A DNA stretch of 64,000 bases from the NCBI GenBank assembly GCA_047602185.1, contig JASGHY010000001.1, positions 1,302,001-1,366,000 of the forward strand. Reading direction: 5' to 3'. Below the pieces are notes generated by a model. The model did no database searches. It saw nothing but the letters and a program-made list of their open reading frames with translations, and was not told where the DNA came from. Position numbers and translations under genes: made by a program. This document shows, piece by piece, positions 63,391 through 64,000 of the stretch (positions are counted from its first letter, which is position 1; every line of letters starts with the position of its first letter). The stretch comes from PMP191F sp047602185. GTDB lineage: Bacteria > Bacteroidota > Bacteroidia > Chitinophagales > Chitinophagaceae.

Positions 63391-63531
63391 AACTAATAGT
63401 TGACTTTGGGATTTTCAGATTTTATAAATTTTTACTTCATATGCCAGCCACACAAAAATTCCGAAATCAATTTGTTGTAATAATCGCTGGTATGGCGGGT
63501 GTTACAATCACCCAATCTCACAATTAAGAAA

Positions 63532-64000
63532 TTACATCAATAATAGCATCTGTCTGTTGTCCTGTTGAAGTAATGCATTCAGCTTCTGGCCATTCAGGAA
63601 ATACCGTTGCAGGTAATTCAGCTTATGCGTATTATACAGGCTGTCTTTTAACTGGTGCGATACATTGGTCAATGTGCTATCCAGCAATGCAAATTGTTGT
63701 ACAATGCTATCGGGGATATGTTGCGAACGTACTGTCCGTTGGCCATTGCCCTGCAACACAGTCTTACCGGCTTCCTCCCATTCATAAGCATGTTCAGCAA
63801 TAGCTGGTGCCAGCTCAGATTGTTTACCATTGATATTACGTACAGCCTCAATGCCGATGGGCAATTTATTTACATACAACAGGGGTAGTCTGCTGCGCAA
63901 CAGCATCCTGGTAAGCTCTGTTCTTGTACCATTATCATAATACATCACCAGGTCTGCACCACGGCCATGCGCATAATTGCGGAATACAGCAGGAGCGTAG
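63532..64000 (-). CDS. C-terminal part of an unrecognised protein (cut by the window edge)
   Basis: The open frame runs past the right edge: at least 155 codons, ending at TAA (63532-63534). The visible part begins APAVFRNYAHGRGADLVMYY and ends in a helical tail (LNYLQRYFLNGQKLNALLQQ). I do not recognise a family. It is on the same strand as the bestrophin gene, with 141 AT-rich bases between. Confidence 0.5.
   Translation of the reverse strand, partial: YAPAVFRNYAHGRGADLVMYYDNGTRTELTRMLLRSRLPLLYVNKLPIGIEAVRNINGKQSELAPAIAEHAYEWEEAGKTVLQGNGQRTVRSQHIPDSIVQQFALLDSTLTNVSHQLKDSLYNTHKLNYLQRYFLNGQKLNALLQQDNRQMLLLM

Overview
The window reads as chromosomal DNA of a Bacteroidota bacterium, most likely of the Chitinophagaceae (Chitinophaga/Niastella-like). 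The grounds are two tandem SusC/SusD outer-membrane pairs, a hybrid two-component sensor (one-protein kinase/receiver/AraC), a type IX secretion type-B sorting domain, the MqnA menaquinone enzyme, few Shine-Dalgarno sequences, and several TAnnTTTG (-7) promoter boxes with TTG/TTTG about 20 bases upstream. The genus call is inference. I saw no rRNA, tRNA, CRISPR array, prophage or transposase gene.

Layout. 0.1-2.7 kb: a TPR-AAA+ ATPase followed by a TPR membrane protein. 3-13 kb: orphan MacB-type permease, sugar mutarotase, OmpA-like secreted protein, release factor 3, a GNAT acetyltransferase, purB and mqnA (divergent). 13-27 kb: a large T9SS-exported protein, then a glycan block (methyltransferase, glycosyltransferases, FkbM methyltransferase, aberrant GMD-like epimerase, GT9-like protein) meeting two GT2 enzymes and a YfhO membrane protein on the other strand. 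27-31 kb: queuosine-precursor transporter with a small membrane partner, Fe-S membrane oxidoreductase, PyrR-like protein. 31.5-48.3 kb: hybrid sensor, LacI-type regulator, CHRD lipoprotein and two SusCD pairs, an uptake locus with no recognisable degradative enzyme. 48.5-64 kb: double-DTG aspartic protease, nitroreductase, the 5-oxoprolinase operon pxpB-pxpC-pxpA with an NRAMP-like transporter lacking metal ligands, YajQ, L31, a GlmU-like enzyme, a frameshifted tpiA, hemerythrin, flippase, acyl-CoA-binding protein, bestrophin and one gene running off the right edge.

The most unusual content lies between the genes. Eleven spacers hold a mosaic of short, internally repetitive sequence words joined by an AATACA(A/G) separator, in both orientations and in changing order. 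Palindromic, MITE-like elements with 19-base inverted ends are inserted into this mosaic. One has an 8-base flanking duplication and two matching empty sites elsewhere in the window, and another supplies the stop codon of a gene. The compact glycan and SusCD operons carry neither. Other points worth checking are paired LacI-type palindromes after the lacI-family gene, a candidate small RNA before the L31 gene, a Shine-Dalgarno sequence displayed in a hairpin loop, and a one-base frameshift in tpiA.
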